This document shows positions 21,966 to 32,814 of a stretch of DNA of 64,000 nt, piece by piece (the stretch's first letter is position 1; every line of letters begins with the position of its first letter). The stretch is from Branchinecta lynchi. Lineage: Eukaryota > Arthropoda > Branchiopoda > Anostraca > Branchinectidae. The stretch spans positions 15,898,938-15,962,937 of the forward strand of contig JAKZAP010000014.1 in NCBI GenBank assembly GCA_023053575.1, in the 5' to 3' direction. The notes under the pieces were generated by a model. The model was not told the origin of the DNA. It ran no database searches and saw only the letters and a program-made list of their open reading frames with translations. The translations under genes were made by a program, and so were the position numbers.

Positions 21966-24744
21966 TAAACTGAAGTGCATCTCATATAATTGCCGTTCGG
22001 TGAAATCTAATCTGCACGATATAAGAACTTTGCTAGCGCGGTGTGATGTTTTGTTTCTACAAGAAATATGGCTTTTCGAGCATGACCTTCCGCTGCTCCA
22101 AACTATTCATTCTGAGTTCTGCGGTGCCGGTTGTACCCCAGTTAAGGACGCAGACCTACTTGTTGGTCGTCCGTTTGGAGGTGTTGCGGTAATGTGGAAA
22201 AAAAAACTAGGTGCTGAAGCTAGTTTCGTCGACCTTAATGACGATCGGATGCACGGTTGGCAACTAAAGGTCGACAGTAGTGTATTTTTATTTATTAATG
22301 TTTATATGCCGTCGTTTAATTCTGACCACGAGCCGGAATTTATCGAATGCCTTAATCGGCTCCGAGTTTTTATTGAGTGTCTACAGTATACAGATCTGAT
22401 CATTCTGGGTGACTGGAACGCTAATGCCAGCGCGCGTGTTTCCTCATCTTATTACGTGGATCTACTTGATTTGGCAAATTCGTATACGTTAACTATATCG
22501 GATGTCCATAATTTGCCTGCAAGCACTTTCACATACGTTAGTGAGTCGCACACAGGTGTAACTTCTTGGCTTGATCACGTTTTAACGTCTCAATCTTGTA
22601 ACGCTTCAATAGACCATATGAGTGTTCTGTATGAATTTGGTCCTGATCATTTACCGATTGAGTTTCACCTGAACATCCTACATACGCTGCATCCAACCAT
22701 TCAGTTTGAACCTGAAACCAGCCATATAGATTGGAAATCGGCAAGCCAAGACGATCTTCTGCAATACCTTGTTCTTTCTAAACAAGGTCTGGACGAGCTG
22801 GATTTTTCAAGTGAAGCAATGGCTTGTCAAGACCCGTGCTGCAATAATACCGATCACCAAGTTTGTATCAGTAATATGTATCTTGAGTTTATCAATGTAT
22901 TACTTTTTGCTGCTCGTGCCACTATACCTTGTAAAGCAGCGCACAAGGGCAGGAAAGGTTTTAAGCCTATTCCTGGGTGGAATTTCCATTTGAGTGAACT
23001 GTATAAATTGTCTAGGTCTGCTTTTTTAAGTTGGGTCATTGCATTTAAACCGGTTTATGGGCCAGTATTTGCGCTTATGAAATCTACGAGGTTGAATTTT
23101 AAGAAAAGACTAAAGTCTTGCAGAAAGAATGAGAGATTATTGAGGGCTGAGAGCCTTGCAAAGTCGTTTTTAAATGTGAAGGATTTTTGGGCTAAGGTCC
23201 GTTGTACGTTTAGTTCAAAGAATATTGTTGCGGAATGTTTAGATGGTGTAAGTGGTGATGGGAACATTGCGGAACTGTGGAAAGGGAAATTTGGAGTGCT
23301 TTTCAATTGTGTAAGTAGCGATTGCTCGTGGGCTATGGGCCTTGATACTTCGGTTCCTGCTAAGCTTCTTCTTCCTAGCTTGGTAGAAAAACTAATTGGC
23401 GATCTTCAAGTAGATAAAGCGGGCGGGCCTGACCAGATATCAGCAAGACATCTTAAGTTCGCAGCGCGGGAGAAAAGTGAAGTACTCGCGCGTCTGTTTA
23501 ATGCTTTTATTTCCCACGGTTATGTCCCCTCGAAGCTGACTGATGTTGCTTTAGTGCCCATACCGAAAGGGCACGGTTGCGATGTTTCGAAGTCGGAAAA
23601 CTACAGGCCTATAGCTTTGGCAACGATTATTTCGAAGTTGTTCGAAAAGTGTGTTTTGTCTGAAATTGGGCCCAACCTTCGGACAAGTGATTTCCAGTTT
23701 GGATTTAAGGCGCTCCATGGAGTTGATTTTGCAATTTTTTTGTTTAAATTTGTAGTTGAGTATTTTTGGTTGTATTCGTCACCGGTTTTTGTTTGCTTCG
23801 TTGACTCATCTAAGGCGTTTGATAGAGTTAACCATAGTAAAATGCTGAAGATCCTGGTGAGTAGAGGAGTTCCGCCTCAGTTTATCCGTTTGTTCGCTTT
23901 TTGGTTCCGTAATCAGGAGTTCCGTGTGAGGTGGGGGTCTGCATCTAGCAGTTCTTTTCATCTGGTGAATAGCCTAAGGCAAGGAGGAGTCCTTTCTCCT
24001 CTTCTCTATGCAGTGTATGTTGATATGTTGTCTCAAAGATTGAAGGAGTCTAATTTAGGCTGTTTCATTGGTGGGACTTGCTTCAACCACTTCCTATTTG
24101 CTGACGATCTCGTTGTTCTTTCACCTTCGGTGTTTGGGCTTAATAAACTATTAAGTATTTGTGACACTGTGGCTTCTGAGTTGGATATTATTTTCAACAC
24201 GAAGAAAACGTTTGCTATGGCACTATTTCCGACCGGATGCTCGCTCCCGCGACATCAGGTTCTGTTATCCGGACGGGTCCTTGAATATGTTAGTGAATTT
24301 CGTTACCTGGGTTTTTGTGTTAATGATAAGTTGAGGGATGACTCCCATCTCCGTGAGCTGACTCACAGCTTATGCAAGCGTGGTAATATGCTTATTTGGA
24401 AGTTTGGTGACGTTAATCCTGTCATCAAAGTCCGATTGTTTAAGACATTTTGCTACCAGTGTTTTGCGATTTCTTTGTCTTACAGTAGTACAGCGAAATC
24501 AATGAAGGTGCTTGAAGCGTGCTACAAACGGATCTTCCGTCGTCTGATCCGCCTCCCACCCCGAGAGAGCATTAGTCAGGCGTTTGTCCTCAATCATTGT
24601 CAAACTTTCGACGAGATAGTGAGGAATTCTCGAGCATCGCTTGTTTTGAGGCTACGGCAGTCGAAGAATTGCCTTGTGGCGATGGCTTCACACCCGCTAT
24701 TCTACTGTCTACCTATTTGGCGACATCTGTCAAGTGTTGATTAA
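21958..24744 (+). CDS. LINE L ORF2: endonuclease-reverse transcriptase (928 aa)
   Basis: I start it at the ATG of ATGCATAA, where ORF2 begins 8 nt before the end of ORF1, suggesting termination-reinitiation. N-terminal AP-endonuclease: SYNCRSVKSN, FLQEIWL, LGDWNANASA, SWLDHVLTS and GPDHLPIEF (usual S of SDH is P, catalytic D and H kept). RT motifs: AGGPDQISARHLKFA, NYRPIALATIISKLFEKCV, FVDSSKAFDRVNHSK (motif A), LRQGGVLSPLLYAVYVD (B), FLFADDLVVLSP (C). The C-terminal part ends PPRESISQAFVLNHCQTF. No stops or frameshifts, so possibly active. Confidence 0.88.
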   Translation: MHNKLKCISYNCRSVKSNLHDIRTLLARCDVLFLQEIWLFEHDLPLLQTIHSEFCGAGCTPVKDADLLVGRPFGGVAVMWKKKLGAEASFVDLNDDRMHGWQLKVDSSVFLFINVYMPSFNSDHEPEFIECLNRLRVFIECLQYTDLIILGDWNANASARVSSSYYVDLLDLANSYTLTISDVHNLPASTFTYVSESHTGVTSWLDHVLTSQSCNASIDHMSVLYEFGPDHLPIEFHLNILHTLHPTIQFEPETSHIDWKSASQDDLLQYLVLSKQGLDELDFSSEAMACQDPCCNNTDHQVCISNMYLEFINVLLFAARATIPCKAAHKGRKGFKPIPGWNFHLSELYKLSRSAFLSWVIAFKPVYGPVFALMKSTRLNFKKRLKSCRKNERLLRAESLAKSFLNVKDFWAKVRCTFSSKNIVAECLDGVSGDGNIAELWKGKFGVLFNCVSSDCSWAMGLDTSVPAKLLLPSLVEKLIGDLQVDKAGGPDQISARHLKFAAREKSEVLARLFNAFISHGYVPSKLTDVALVPIPKGHGCDVSKSENYRPIALATIISKLFEKCVLSEIGPNLRTSDFQFGFKALHGVDFAIFLFKFVVEYFWLYSSPVFVCFVDSSKAFDRVNHSKMLKILVSRGVPPQFIRLFAFWFRNQEFRVRWGSASSSSFHLVNSLRQGGVLSPLLYAVYVDMLSQRLKESNLGCFIGGTCFNHFLFADDLVVLSPSVFGLNKLLSICDTVASELDIIFNTKKTFAMALFPTGCSLPRHQVLLSGRVLEYVSEFRYLGFCVNDKLRDDSHLRELTHSLCKRGNMLIWKFGDVNPVIKVRLFKTFCYQCFAISLSYSSTAKSMKVLEACYKRIFRRLIRLPPRESISQAFVLNHCQTFDEIVRNSRASLVLRLRQSKNCLVAMASHPLFYCLPIWRHLSSVD

Positions 24745-24802
24745 TTAGTGTTTTTTGTGTTTTTAGTATATGGCGAAAGCTGAAATAAAGTTGAATAAAT
24801 AA

Positions 24803-24913
24803 ATATACCAGTCTGAAGAAGGTGAAAAGGAACTTTTAAAAGCGAGAGAAGATTAGTTAATGTAGAGCACAGTATCTATACAATTCCAGTTACGCTTCTG
24901 GATCCAAGCCTTC
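24803..24913 (-). pseudogene. Fragment of element H between two insertions
   Basis: A 111-bp island between LINE L and the poly(A) of element J. On the minus strand it can be read as a continuation of H (NWNCIDTVLYIN, FKSSFSPSSDW), a segment that would lie between the endonuclease and the RT. Assignment is inference from position and a plausible frame. Confidence 0.4.
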
Positions 24914-27250
24914 TTTTTTTTTTTTTTTTTTTTAAACTCTTTATTTCCATAATAGCACGTGGCTAGCGGCGGACGTCATACGTTACAAAAATAAAACGAT
25001 TTATACTATATACAATTAATTAACATTTCAGACGTCTAACGTTTTTCCCATCGATTCGTCATTGAAGTGGCCCACGAAGTAAGGGACGAAGGACGATAGG
25101 TATCTCTTTGAAGATTTTCGAGGCGGGGGACAGAGGAGTTGGCATCTTGAAGTGAGGATTCCTCGACGAGTCCTCGGCCCACTGCTGCGTGCCTCTTGAA
25201 AATCAGGCAGGATTTTACGGTGAGCCTCGGACTGCAGGCATTGTTTCCCGAAGCGCATGGTGAGGTCGTGACGCCTTTCAGCCACCTTTGCAGCCTCAGT
25301 TTTTGCAGGCTGTCATCATAGGACATGTAATTAGCCCCAAGCATAATTTTACATGCCCGTTTCTGGACATTTTCAAGTTTTTCGGTTTGCACAGCAGTTA
25401 GTCCTGGATGCCAAGCTGGACAGGCGTATTCGGTCTGGGACCGGACGTACATGCAGTATAGCCCACGCATAATTGAGACGTTGATGTTGAATCGGGTAAG
25501 GCATGCAAACGATTTCAGACATAGGGCAGCCTTTTGGAGAATGGATTCAACATGCGGATCCCATTTAAGGTTGCTTTTGAAAATCACCCCCAAAATTTTT
25601 ATTTGATCCTTGATGTCTAGTCCAATATCGTCTTGCGGGGGGATCGCAGATTTTAAGAAGCTAACTTGTAACACATGGCTCTTTGTTTCACTAACAGTAA
25701 GCATGACATCTTGAAGGTCGTGTTTTAGCTTGGAAAATATAGATGAGATGGTGATTTGCTCTGCGACCCTAGTTGAGGTTCGGAATGAAATGCTCGACAG
25801 GTCGTCGGCGAACTTGTAGCGACTCTGTGATTCTGCTAGGACGGAGTTGAACACGATCAGGAAAAGTAGCGGTCCTAATTTTGTCCCTTGAGGGGCTCCA
25901 CACCAAATTTCAGCAAATTCAGATACTTCTTTGTCTCCGAGCGCGACACACTGCCTCCGTTTGTGCAAGAAACTGGCTACCATACGCAAAAGAAACTGCC
26001 GAGCGCCCATTTTTTTCGCTCGGTTGATGGCTACTCGGTGATTAAGGCTGTCGAAAGCCTTTACGATGTCACTGATTAGCACTTCTGCGTATGCCTCATC
26101 TTTCTCGAGATGTCTCATCAGATCATCAATGAGGCTTACGAGATAGTGGGTGGTGTTGTGTTCGGGCCGGAACCCAAATTGCCGGGGATCTAAATTTGCT
26201 TCGATGTCTTCGAATAGATATTCATAAATGAAACCTTCAAACACCTTAGAAAGACACGGTGTTTTTTAGATAGGGCGCAGGTCGTTCGGCGAAAGCGGTT
26301 TTTTTACTTTGGGAATAGGAGTGATATAGGCTGACTTGAAGCAGTCAGGAAATGCACCATCGATGAGACATTGGTTGAAACAGGCTGCCAGAATGGGACC
26401 AAGTTCCTCGGAGCACGTAGCTATCAGCTCGATAGGAATTTCTAGGGGGTAGTTACTCTTCCTGGTGTCTAGTCGTTTGAGCTTCTCGCATACTGCTTCT
26501 GGGTGAATGATCGGGATTTCTTCGACGGGTCCATTTTCAGGTAGCTCGGCTAGAGGTGGGTGCGTGCGACAGATATATGCGAAGTGCGAGTTGATCTGGT
26601 TAGCACTTACGGGTTCACCATCAACTCCATAAATAGTTGTCTGTTTTCTATTTTGTCCCATAATCTCCTGAACTTTTTGGTGGAATCTAGAAGGATTAGA
26701 TTTCCATAGCTTGTTCACTACTTGAGCACCAAATTCCTTTTTTGATTTCTTTACTTTAAGGCAAATCACATTGCGCATTTTCTTAGCCTCCTCACGATAT
26801 CCCGACTTATAGAGCTCATTTCTCGTTTTTATGAGGTTCTTCATCTCTTTGGTAACCCATGGCTTACTTTGTGACTTAACCAGTATTGTCTTTTCAGGAA
26901 ATACTTCTTGGTACTCATGGAAAAGCTGCGCGGCGACTTCTTGCATCATGTCGTTGCCACTCTTCATAGCAAGAACCGTCGACCAATTTTTCCTAGTGAG
27001 CCACTCGCGGTAAATCTGGATCTGTTCTTGTGTACGCGGGCGATACTTCACTACTGATTTCGATCTGTTGGGGGGTTTTCTGTTGAGCTCCCATATTACA
27101 GTAAGATGATCACTCATGCCGATAGCCGGGAGTGTGTAGGGGGGGGCTGTAGAATTCTTCAGTGTTTGTAAATATGAGGTCTAGTGCTTTATTTTCGCGT
27201 GTTGGGACTTTGACAACTTGCGTCAATGAAAGCGAACTAGACAGCCAATT
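24914..27250 (-). mobile_element. 5'-truncated poly(A) LINE (element J)
   Basis: The minus-strand 3' end has AATAAAGAGTTT followed by 20 A (plus-strand T run 24914-24933). The body holds RT and the last part of an endonuclease; the 5' junction near 27250 abuts the endonuclease of element H in the same orientation. Poly(A) tail and 5' truncation are typical products of target-primed reverse transcription. Confidence 0.8.
25028..27245 (-). pseudogene. LINE J ORF2 (truncated, three lesions)
   Basis: Starts inside the endonuclease (TQVVKVPTRENKALDLIFTN, MSDHLTVIWE). RT motifs follow: SNYPLEIPIELIATCSEELG, AYITPIPKVKKPLSPNDLRP, RQFGFRPEHNTTHYLVSLID, LISDIVKAFDSLNHR (A), CGAPQGTKLGPLLFLIVFN (B) and YKFADDLSSISF (C, catalytic Asp pair kept). 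Lesions: a frameshift in a C run near 27138-27145, an in-frame TAA at 26266-26268, and a frameshift near 25285, after which the next frame reads ERRHDLTMRFGKQCLQSEAH. CR1/jockey-like. Confidence 0.8.
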
Positions 27251-27640
27251 GGTTGTTGATGTCTTGGGATTTGGACAACTGATTCGAGCAACAGGGACAA
27301 CCAAAAAGAAAGGCAGAGGCAGATGGTCGTCCTCAATTTTCTCCTCATCAACCTCAACAATACCGTCAAGGAGACTTGTTTCAGAAACAATCAAATGATC
27401 AAGGTTGGAAACATTAGCGCCACGATTACGTATATATGAAAAGGGTAGAGACTTCTCAATGAAACTGTGAGCTACCGGTAAAGAATCGAAAAATATGTCA
27501 GTCCGTACGGAAGAAGTTAGAAGATCAGTGTTAATATCACCAACAAGAGCCCATTTCATTCCTTTCCTTGAAATGTCGGATAGAAGTGTTCTGATTTTCT
27601 GACAAGCCTTAGCAAATGAACTATGTGATGCAATGTGTAT
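27251..27640 (-). pseudogene. Element H endonuclease fragment
   Basis: Minus-strand reading SSFAKACQKIRTLLSDISRK, GMKWALVGDINTDLLTSSV, SNLDHLIVSE and DDHLPLPFFLVVP corresponds to the second half of an AP-endonuclease (GDIN for GDFN, DH pair present). It runs directly into the J endonuclease at about 27250, producing a hybrid frame. Likely the 5' part of the same copy as 18718-20715. Confidence 0.6.
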
Positions 27641-28296
27641 TTTTCTATGTGTATTTTTTTATTATTTTCCTCTTCTTAAGTGCGTAAATAAAATTTCATC
27701 ATCATCTCCGCATACTTCGGGATTACGAAAGTAAGGGTTCCAAAGCCTAAGCCACTAAGGAGCCATAAAACTGTCCGTCCGTCAGTAACAAGAGTCCCTC
27801 TTGAAAGGAATGATACAGTTAAAGACACGAGTGAGGTCGAGTGTGAGGCCTTGGCGGCCTCAAAATACGAAACCCGAATCAACTCTGTATTCTGGAATAA
27901 GCGCAAGCTTTTCTTCACACCTAAGTATCATAAAGAACGACACACCTGCACAAACATTCGCTCCCTTCGTGTTCTTAGTTGCCGAGTCTGTGCCTTTTTT
28001 CTCTTCTTTCATTTTCGTCATCTTTCTTGCTTCAAATGAGTTGCTATCCACAATGGGGATGTCGAAGGTCGCAAATCTTGTCTGATCGGTACCGTGGACC
28101 ACAACAGAAGGTACATTTTTATGAAGAAAAGATGCAGATTAGATTAGAATTTGATACGTGCTTACAAATTTGGGGTGAGGAGGGACTCTCCACGTACGGT
28201 AGACAAGAATATACTGAATTCGCAGTCCAAGGTCCGGGTAGACAGTTCGTGCGCTTGACGGCTAGTCCCCTCCCCTAGATGAAAAAAAGTTCCTAC
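27641..28296. other. Intron 9 start, nothing recognised
   Basis: No feature identified between element H and exon 9. Confidence 0.4.
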
Positions 28297-28568
28297 CTTA
28301 ACGGGTGACTCCTCTGCTTTGACTTTCGGCTTCGGTTCAGGGACTAAAAAATTCCTGATATCCCTATTTTTCGTCTGCTCTTGCGATTTCTGCTGCTTGA
28401 CTGGTGGACCATTATTTCCTTGGGCGGAGGCCTGCTGTTGCTGTTTTTTCTTCTTTTCTTCCTCCTGCTTTTTCAACGCCTCGTCTGCTTCGTCTCGTTG
28501 CCTCTTCTTCATAGTCTTTTTACACTGGGGACACACCCATTCCTGTCCTCTTTCTTCCATCTCTTTGC
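28297..28568 (-). CDS. DIDO1: DIDO1-like exon 9: end of PHD finger, Gln/Lys-rich linker
   Basis: 272 nt, acceptor CACTTTTTAG, donor GTAGGAAC, phases 2 in and 0 out. The exon 8/9 junction completes a glycine and the frame continues KEMEERGQEWVCPQCKK, supplying the last Cys pair of the PHD. A low-complexity helix follows (KKQEEEKKKKQQQQ), then NIRD-like NRDIRNFLVPEPKPKVK and EESPVK. It is followed by the largest intron, 13.9 kb, filled with nested retrotransposons. Confidence 0.95.
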
Positions 28569-28838
28569 CTAAAAAGTGCGAGTGTTAAGTTCGTGCATTC
28601 AATATCACAAAATATGAGACGAGTCTTGGAAAACATATACAGGGGCCATAAGACGTGCAAGGACATCTTTCCCCCTACCCCCACCCCCCTACCCCCACCT
28701 GTGTTCAAGCTAAGATTTATGTTGACAAAAGACACATATTTAGCTGGATAATCGACTAAAAAAAGGCGCACACAGACAGGCAAAAACGCCTTGCGATCTT
28801 GCTGCTTTTTGGCTAGCAGAACCGCAATGGCACGTCAT

Positions 28839-29075
28839 TTTTTGGGATCCCAAAACGTAAGAGGAGGGATACCTATGACATCGCAAAAGTTGTCTGTAGT
28901 CCGTCTGTAAGCACGATAGCTCTCGAAGGGAACGAGATATTTTGATGAAACTTGGTGTGAGGATTCTTTAAGTCAAGGGAAAGGTCGAGTTCGTAAATGG
29001 GCTTTATAGCCTACATTTAGGGGTGGGGAGGGGACTAATAAGATAGTGGATTAAGGGGTCGAAGACATGCTGAGC
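28839..29075 (-). mobile_element. Family B, copy B2 (terminal fragment)
   Basis: Begins with the palindrome TTTTGGGATCCCAAAA (28839-28854), then ATACCTATGACATCGCAAAA, a CCGTCTGT run and TTTTGATGAAACTTGGTGTG. Only the end module is present. Confidence 0.75.
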
Positions 29076-29562
29076 ACGAATATGAAAAACAGGCCCTTCT
29101 TGGCAAGGGTTCTCTTCTGGCTCAAGCTGGACAACGACCGATTCCGGGTTGCTGAAGCAGACACCAGGCACTCCACGATGTACAAACTGGTTAAAAAACT
29201 TTCATGAAACAAAACAAAAAAGATCATTTTCGTTTCATATTTGGATGGCGCAGGACCAGGTAGAGCAGCTTGCCTGCTCTCGAGCTATCTACGCTACGGC
29301 TTTACTATTATATTTCTCTTACAAGAGAATGGTTCGGGGCACTACCTATCCGCGTGCGTAAAATAAGGGGAATTTGCGGTGTATCAAGTTCTTGGATTCG
29401 GGTAGGCTTTATTTTATCAGAAGTTTATAGATAATAAAAAGAACTAGTCCTACAATCTTTAGACCTGGAAGTCCATCCACTGCAATATGCACCGGTCTAT
29501 TTGACAGAAAGACAACTTTGAGGCTCTCTAACCATAATCGGACTGTCTGACAAAAATAGAAA

Positions 29563-29747
29563 AACGAGATTCTCGGGGTTTTTCTAGGTCAGCTAGTTAT
29601 CCCTCTAAGATGATGTGCGAATGATAAATAAAATTTATAACTAGCTCAAATAGTCAAATTTCTTTTAAATAAATAAAATTTAGCCCTCGCACGTCATCGT
29701 AGGGGGATAATTAGCTGATCAAAAAAAACACACGAAAATCTCGTTTT
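29563..29747. mobile_element. Foldback element (~185 bp)
   Basis: Two imperfect inverted arms of about 55 bp: the first includes CTAGGTCAGCTAGTTATCCC and the second GGGGGATAATTAGCTGATC; ends are ACGAGAT and ATCTCGT. It abuts family B copy B3. Confidence 0.6.
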
Positions 29748-30775
29748 CGGGATCCCTATGACATCGCAAAAGTTGTCCGTCTGTCCGATAACTCTCGAGG
29801 GGATTGAGATATTTTCATGAAACTTGGTGGGAGGATCCTTTGGGTCAAAGTACAGGTCAAGTTCGAAGATGGGCTCTGTAGCCCTATATTTGAGGGTGGG
29901 GGAGGGGTTTCAAATTAAGGAGCCAAAAAATATTTTTTGAAAACTATTGAGATAGTTGATTTAGGGGTGAGGAGACATGCTGAATTCGAATATGAAACTT
30001 ATTTTCTCGCCGGACAAATAGTTCATCCGGAATCTGGCGAAAACCGGAAGATTTGTGGAAAGTCAAAGTTTAATATGAAGTTGATTAAAGGTTAGAATCA
30101 GGTGCAAGGAGACGTGTTGAGTCCGAATATGAAATTTAGTTTCTTGCCGGACAATTAGTTCGGCCGAAATCCGGCCAAAACCGGAGAATTTGTTAAAAGT
30201 AAAAGTTGTATTTAAATTTGATAAGATGTTCGATTTGTGGATAAGAAGACATGCTGAATTCGTATAGGACAATAATTTTCTCACCGGACGTATAGATCAC
30301 TCGGAATCCGGCTGAAACCGGAAAATTTGTTAATAGTAAAAGTTTAATCTGAAGTTGATTAGACGGGATAGGAGACATGCTGAATTCGTTTTTGAGCTTT
30401 AGTTTTTTGCCAGACAAGTAGTTTGTCCGGAATCCGGCCGAAACCGGAAGTTGGGCAGAAGTAAGGAAGGAAGGAGATACGACGTAGGCTATAGGCTAAA
30501 CACATGCTGAATCAATATCTGAATATTTGACAGGGCAAAACGGATATCTGAATATATCTGAACTTGGTGAAATTCAGCAGGCGTATCCGTTTTGCACTGT
30601 CAAATACGAACTTGGTCTTGTCCGATTATTACCATTGGCCTTAACCTGTTTGTAAATTTTAAAAGTAAAAATGTTTAAGAAGTCTGTTGAAGACCGAATA
30701 TCTACAAGACTGAATTGTCTGGAACAAATAATAGAATTTTGGGGTCCCATCAAAACCTTTGGTCTTGTTCTATTT
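29744..30775 (-). mobile_element. Family B, copy B3
   Basis: Begins CGGGATCCCTATGACATCGC (palindrome truncated), carries four to five ~136-bp modules (TTCTCGCCGGACAA, CGGAATCCGGCCGAAACCGG) and ends CCCATCAAAACCTTTGGTCT. Near 30528-30606 an inverted pair (TTGACAG-GCAAAACGGATA and complement) related to the hammerhead module flank is inserted. Confidence 0.7.
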
Positions 30776-31470
30776 ATGGTCAGCTTGGAAACTCGGACTG
30801 TCTGACCGGCTCCCTCCAAATGACTGGGCCTAGGGTACAACTGACAAGAACAAGACCAAAGGTTTCGATATGTTCTTTCATGGTCCGCTGAATGTAAGTT
30901 TTCAACCGGAAGGAAAGAAACTTGACCGCCTTCAACAATACCGTATTTAGAATGCAAGTGATGATCCCCTAAAAATAAAGACCACGGCAGGTTTGCCGGA
31001 CTCAGGTTGGATTACCAATCCGATGAGAGAAGAAAATATTTAGTATGACTTCCCTCTTCTATAAAAACCCCTCAAGAAACTGTAGCTCTTTCGAATCTCA
31101 AGGTTTAGAGATTCCGAGACAGAACTAAGCAACTATGTAAATCAACATGTCCTCTCGCCCCAATCATCTTGACAATGCAATTCCTGATCCTATACCCAGT
31201 TTCGGTCGTAAGAACAAACAGCATCTTCTACCGAATCATTTGATCACAAAACTTTTTCGGATCCTAAGTTTGTAAGCCTTCCACACGTCTATGCTGAGAC
31301 GCAAAGCCCATCTAAGAGATCGATCCTATTCTTGATCTGAAGGGTCTTGACGCTAACTAACCAAACCCTGGATACGTTCCGGGTCTGAGCTCCTAGACGG
31401 GCATACATGTCGAACTTTCTTCTAGAAAAAGAGAAAAAGGCAAACGAAGAAAATGAAGCTTTTAAAGTAT
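30776..31470. other. Intron 8 sequence, nothing recognised
   Basis: No gene, repeat family or motif seen. Confidence 0.4.
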
Positions 31471-31845
31471 TAAAAGACCCCTCGCATAATTTACTCTTTA
31501 AGAATTTTTAAAATATTTAAATACTTTAAAATTAGGCTTTACTTTCAACAAATAACTCATGGTTTTGGCTATTTTAAGCCTTTTCCAAGACCCGTTGACT
31601 TGTAGCGAAAACACAGAAACAGTTTACATAACTGGTTCATCTAACGGAAAACCTTCTCGCAGGCAACCTTCAACAGTGTGATATACATCAAAAGTAGCAA
31701 AATACGGCAAGTGAGAAAATCAGCGTGGTTTTGTAAGAGAGGTTAAAATGTACAGTGCGAAACTGGGGTCTCCGGGTTCACAAATATATGGATTGATTAC
31801 GGAAGTAGGTTGCATTAGTATTATAGGTAAGGCAAGTCCGTTAAA
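31471..31845 (+). mobile_element. Family D MITE, copy 3 (375 bp)
   Basis: The most complete copy: left AAAAGACCCCTCGCATAATT, right TTATAGGTAAGGCAAGTCCG then TTAAA. Ends are weakly inverted (TTTAA-GGAC). The interior matches the other copies through TTGTAGCGAAAACACAGAAA. Confidence 0.7.
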
Positions 31846-32213
31846 GCCCGTATGAGCACCTGATAAGTTGCATATATAGGCCTAATCACTTGAATCTATA
31901 ATATAAAATAATATAACGAAGAGAAATTAAAAATTTTTGCATCGAGCGTGACAATTAGCCTGCAAAGAATGCTATCACGATTCATTTGGTACAAATTACG
32001 CCAAAAAATTCGAAACAGCGTCGTGGCGTGGTCAGAAATTGTAAATCTGTGTTTAAATCAGCGCGGCCGCACCCTTTGCGGGTTAACATGCCCCGCTCGA
32101 TCTTAGGCAGCGAAATATATCTTATGTCTTATACAGAAGTAAATTCGATAGATTCAAGCGAGTACATATGCAAACTGTCAGGTACCGACAACGGAATCTG
32201 AATCTCAACTTAC

Positions 32214-32519
32214 CAAGCGCTCTAGTCACTCCAACACAGTTCCCATGAAACCATTCCTCACACTTATCACAGCAAATCATAAACCGATTATTGTGCGGCC
32301 TTTTGCAAATACACCATAACTTATCCGGGTCATCCTCGCTCTCCCAGTCACTTTCACTCCCACTCCGATCCTCCTCTTCCTCACTTTTTTCTTCGACTTT
32401 TTCTTCTTTGTGTTCTTTCTTTACTTCTTTCTTCACTTTTTTTTCATGCTTCTCCTTTTCTTCGTGGTGATGGTGTTTCTTTGGGTGTTTAACTTCACTC
32501 TTGGGCTTCTGCGGTGACT
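32214..32519 (-). CDS. DIDO1: DIDO1-like exon 8: Lys/Glu-rich region and first part of PHD finger
   Basis: 306 nt, acceptor ATCCGTTGTAG, donor GTAAGTTG. The first two thirds is a Lys/Glu/His-rich tract including HHHHEEK and runs of KKEVKKEHKEE and EEEED. The last third begins the PHD finger: WCICKRPHNNRFMICCDKC, then EEWFHGNCVGVTRALG. This gives Cys-Cys, Cys-Cys, His-Cys of the C4HC3 zinc ligands; the final pair is on exon 9. The W before CIC and the EEWFHG tryptophan fit an H3K4me3-binding aromatic cage (family knowledge). Confidence 0.95.
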
Positions 32520-32814
32520 CTACAACGGATCAATACTGGATAAGCCTTAAGTCCACAACATTACTTGGGATTTAAGTTAGCTATGCTAAGAACTTAGCTG
32601 CCAACTCTCTCTTCTTCCATTTTTTTTTTCTGTCTCAAGAAATCGGATTTCCCTTCTCCCGGTATACCATGCGAATACCTAACAGCGTCAAGGAGGATTT
32701 TCGCGAGACAAGGCATTGCAAGGCACTTCAGCAGACGGATTGAACGATGAACGATGAAGAAGGATGGAGACGGATACCAAAACTATCGAATCCTGTAGGT
32801 CATTTTTCGATAAA

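Larger units (their letters stand above)
20716..24802 (+). mobile_element. Full-length two-ORF LINE (element L)
   Basis: ORF1 and ORF2 are both open and the 3' end has AATAAAGTTGAATAAATAAA rather than poly(A), so the element looks complete. The 5' boundary is uncertain; the leader includes a G6/C6 hairpin (20801-20822). It splits minus-strand element H. Its EN-RT protein and ORF1 type fit the CR1/L2/Rex1-like part of the jockey group (family knowledge, not an alignment). Confidence 0.8.

Noticed and set aside
28319..28588. Cys/Phe-rich plus-strand frame resembling a membrane protein
   Set aside because: It is the antisense of the Lys/Gln-rich exon 9.
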